64,000 bases of DNA from Bradyrhizobium sp. Ash2021 (GTDB lineage Bacteria; Pseudomonadota; Alphaproteobacteria; Rhizobiales; Xanthobacteraceae), in contig NZ_CP100604.1 of the NCBI RefSeq assembly GCF_031202265.1, positions 6,616,501 to 6,680,500 on the forward strand. The letters are read 5' to 3'. This document shows, in pieces, positions 63,764 through 64,000 of the stretch. The notes under the pieces are model-generated. The model made no database searches and was not told the DNA's origin. It saw only the letters and a program-made list of their open reading frames with translations. Positions within the stretch are counted from its first letter, which is position 1. The number at the start of each line of letters is the position of its first letter. Both the position numbers and the translations under genes were made by a program.

Positions 63764-64000
63764 CTATCGATCATCGTCATGGACAGATGAAGGGTGACGA
63801 CAGAGCGGAGTGATCCGCATGTCCATGAACGGAAAGAGCGGCAAACTGGACAGGATGTCGTGCAGATCCTGTGGGCCGGACACATCGAATATACTGACGT
63901 TCGAATAGCGTCCGGCCACCCGCCACAGGTGCCGCCAGATACCCGCGCCTTGCAGCTCCTGTGCGCGGGCACGCTCGGTCTGCTTGAGCGCTTCGACCTT
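63764..64000 (-). CDS. catC: muconolactone delta-isomerase (3' part)
   Basis: The window ends inside this gene. The 78 visible residues read LQGAGIWRHLWRVAGRYSNV, SIFDVSGPQDLHDILSSLPL and FPFMDMRITPLCRHPSS, the C-terminal part of the small beta-alpha-beta isomerase of the catechol branch. It converts muconolactone to 3-oxoadipate enol-lactone. It lies 39 bases upstream of catA on the same strand, so it is likely the first visible gene of the operon; catB and the regulator would lie beyond the window. Confidence 0.9.
   Translation of the reverse strand, partial: KVEALKQTERARAQELQGAGIWRHLWRVAGRYSNVSIFDVSGPQDLHDILSSLPLFPFMDMRITPLCRHPSSVHDDDR

Noticed and set aside
58109..64000. ben-cat cluster as a novel system
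   Set aside because: Gene order and motifs are those of ordinary benzoate and catechol degradation; only the appended BKACE gene is unusual and is reported separately.

Overview
The window reads as a high-GC alphaproteobacterial chromosome, most likely Bradyrhizobium or a close relative. I infer this from gene content (DUF3363-type relaxase remnant, TctC/Bug proteins, hutC-hutF-hutI-hutU-hutD, a ben-cat cluster, small rhizobial-type hypotheticals) and from GC-rich codon use; no rRNA or housekeeping marker is present to prove it. Two kinds of DNA alternate: dense catabolic operons, and a decayed accessory stretch full of broken genes, insertion sequences and conjugation remnants.

Layout. 0-13.4 kb: a 2-oxo/2-hydroxy-acid type island with a class II aldolase end, a TctC-type binding protein, an enoyl-CoA hydratase-like protein, two paralogous glyoxylate-type aminotransferases, a PanE-like reductase, an MFS importer, a GntR regulator, a large FAD/Fe-S oxidase and a GlcG/HbpS protein. 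13.4-16.6 kb: remnant of a mobile element (frameshifted glycosyltransferase fused to the 5' end of traG, an intact GSU2403-type nucleotidyltransferase with two palindromic operators, and the 3' end of a relaxase). 16.6-29.6 kb: a TPR protein, a UbiX-type flavin prenyltransferase, a NitT/TauT-type ABC importer, hutC-hutF, hutI-hutU-hutD, and an ornithine-cyclodeaminase-like gene with a PhnD-like gene, tied together by four matching HutC-type operators.

29.7-45.0 kb is the most interesting part. A minus-strand operon runs UbiD-like decarboxylase, five-gene branched-chain-type ABC importer, DUF917/S-Me-THD protein, glutathione transferase, and a second, divergent urocanase. It is cut by an IS630 element. 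A divergently transcribed double-length LysR regulator sits at its head, and a hydantoinase-like amidohydrolase plus an N-carbamoyl-amino-acid hydrolase lie just beyond. Urocanase-like hydratase, thiohydantoin desulfurase-like protein, hydantoinase and carbamoylase form a chemically coherent chain to glutamate parallel to hut, as expected for thiourocanate or S-methyl-thiourocanate (ergothioneine-type) breakdown. The place of the prenyl-FMN decarboxylase in such a chain is unexplained.

45.0-57.8 kb is an accessory zone: an IS21 remnant in a VOC gene, vapBC, a complete 1521-bp IS5-type element with target duplication, several very small genes, a transglutaminase-like protein, a cupin, several truncated genes, a MarR/MFS pair and a tRNA 3'-end copy. 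57.4-64.0 kb carries a BFD-like ferredoxin pair and a minus-strand benzoate-catechol operon (catC, catA, benA, benB, benC, benD) ending in a BKACE-family gene.
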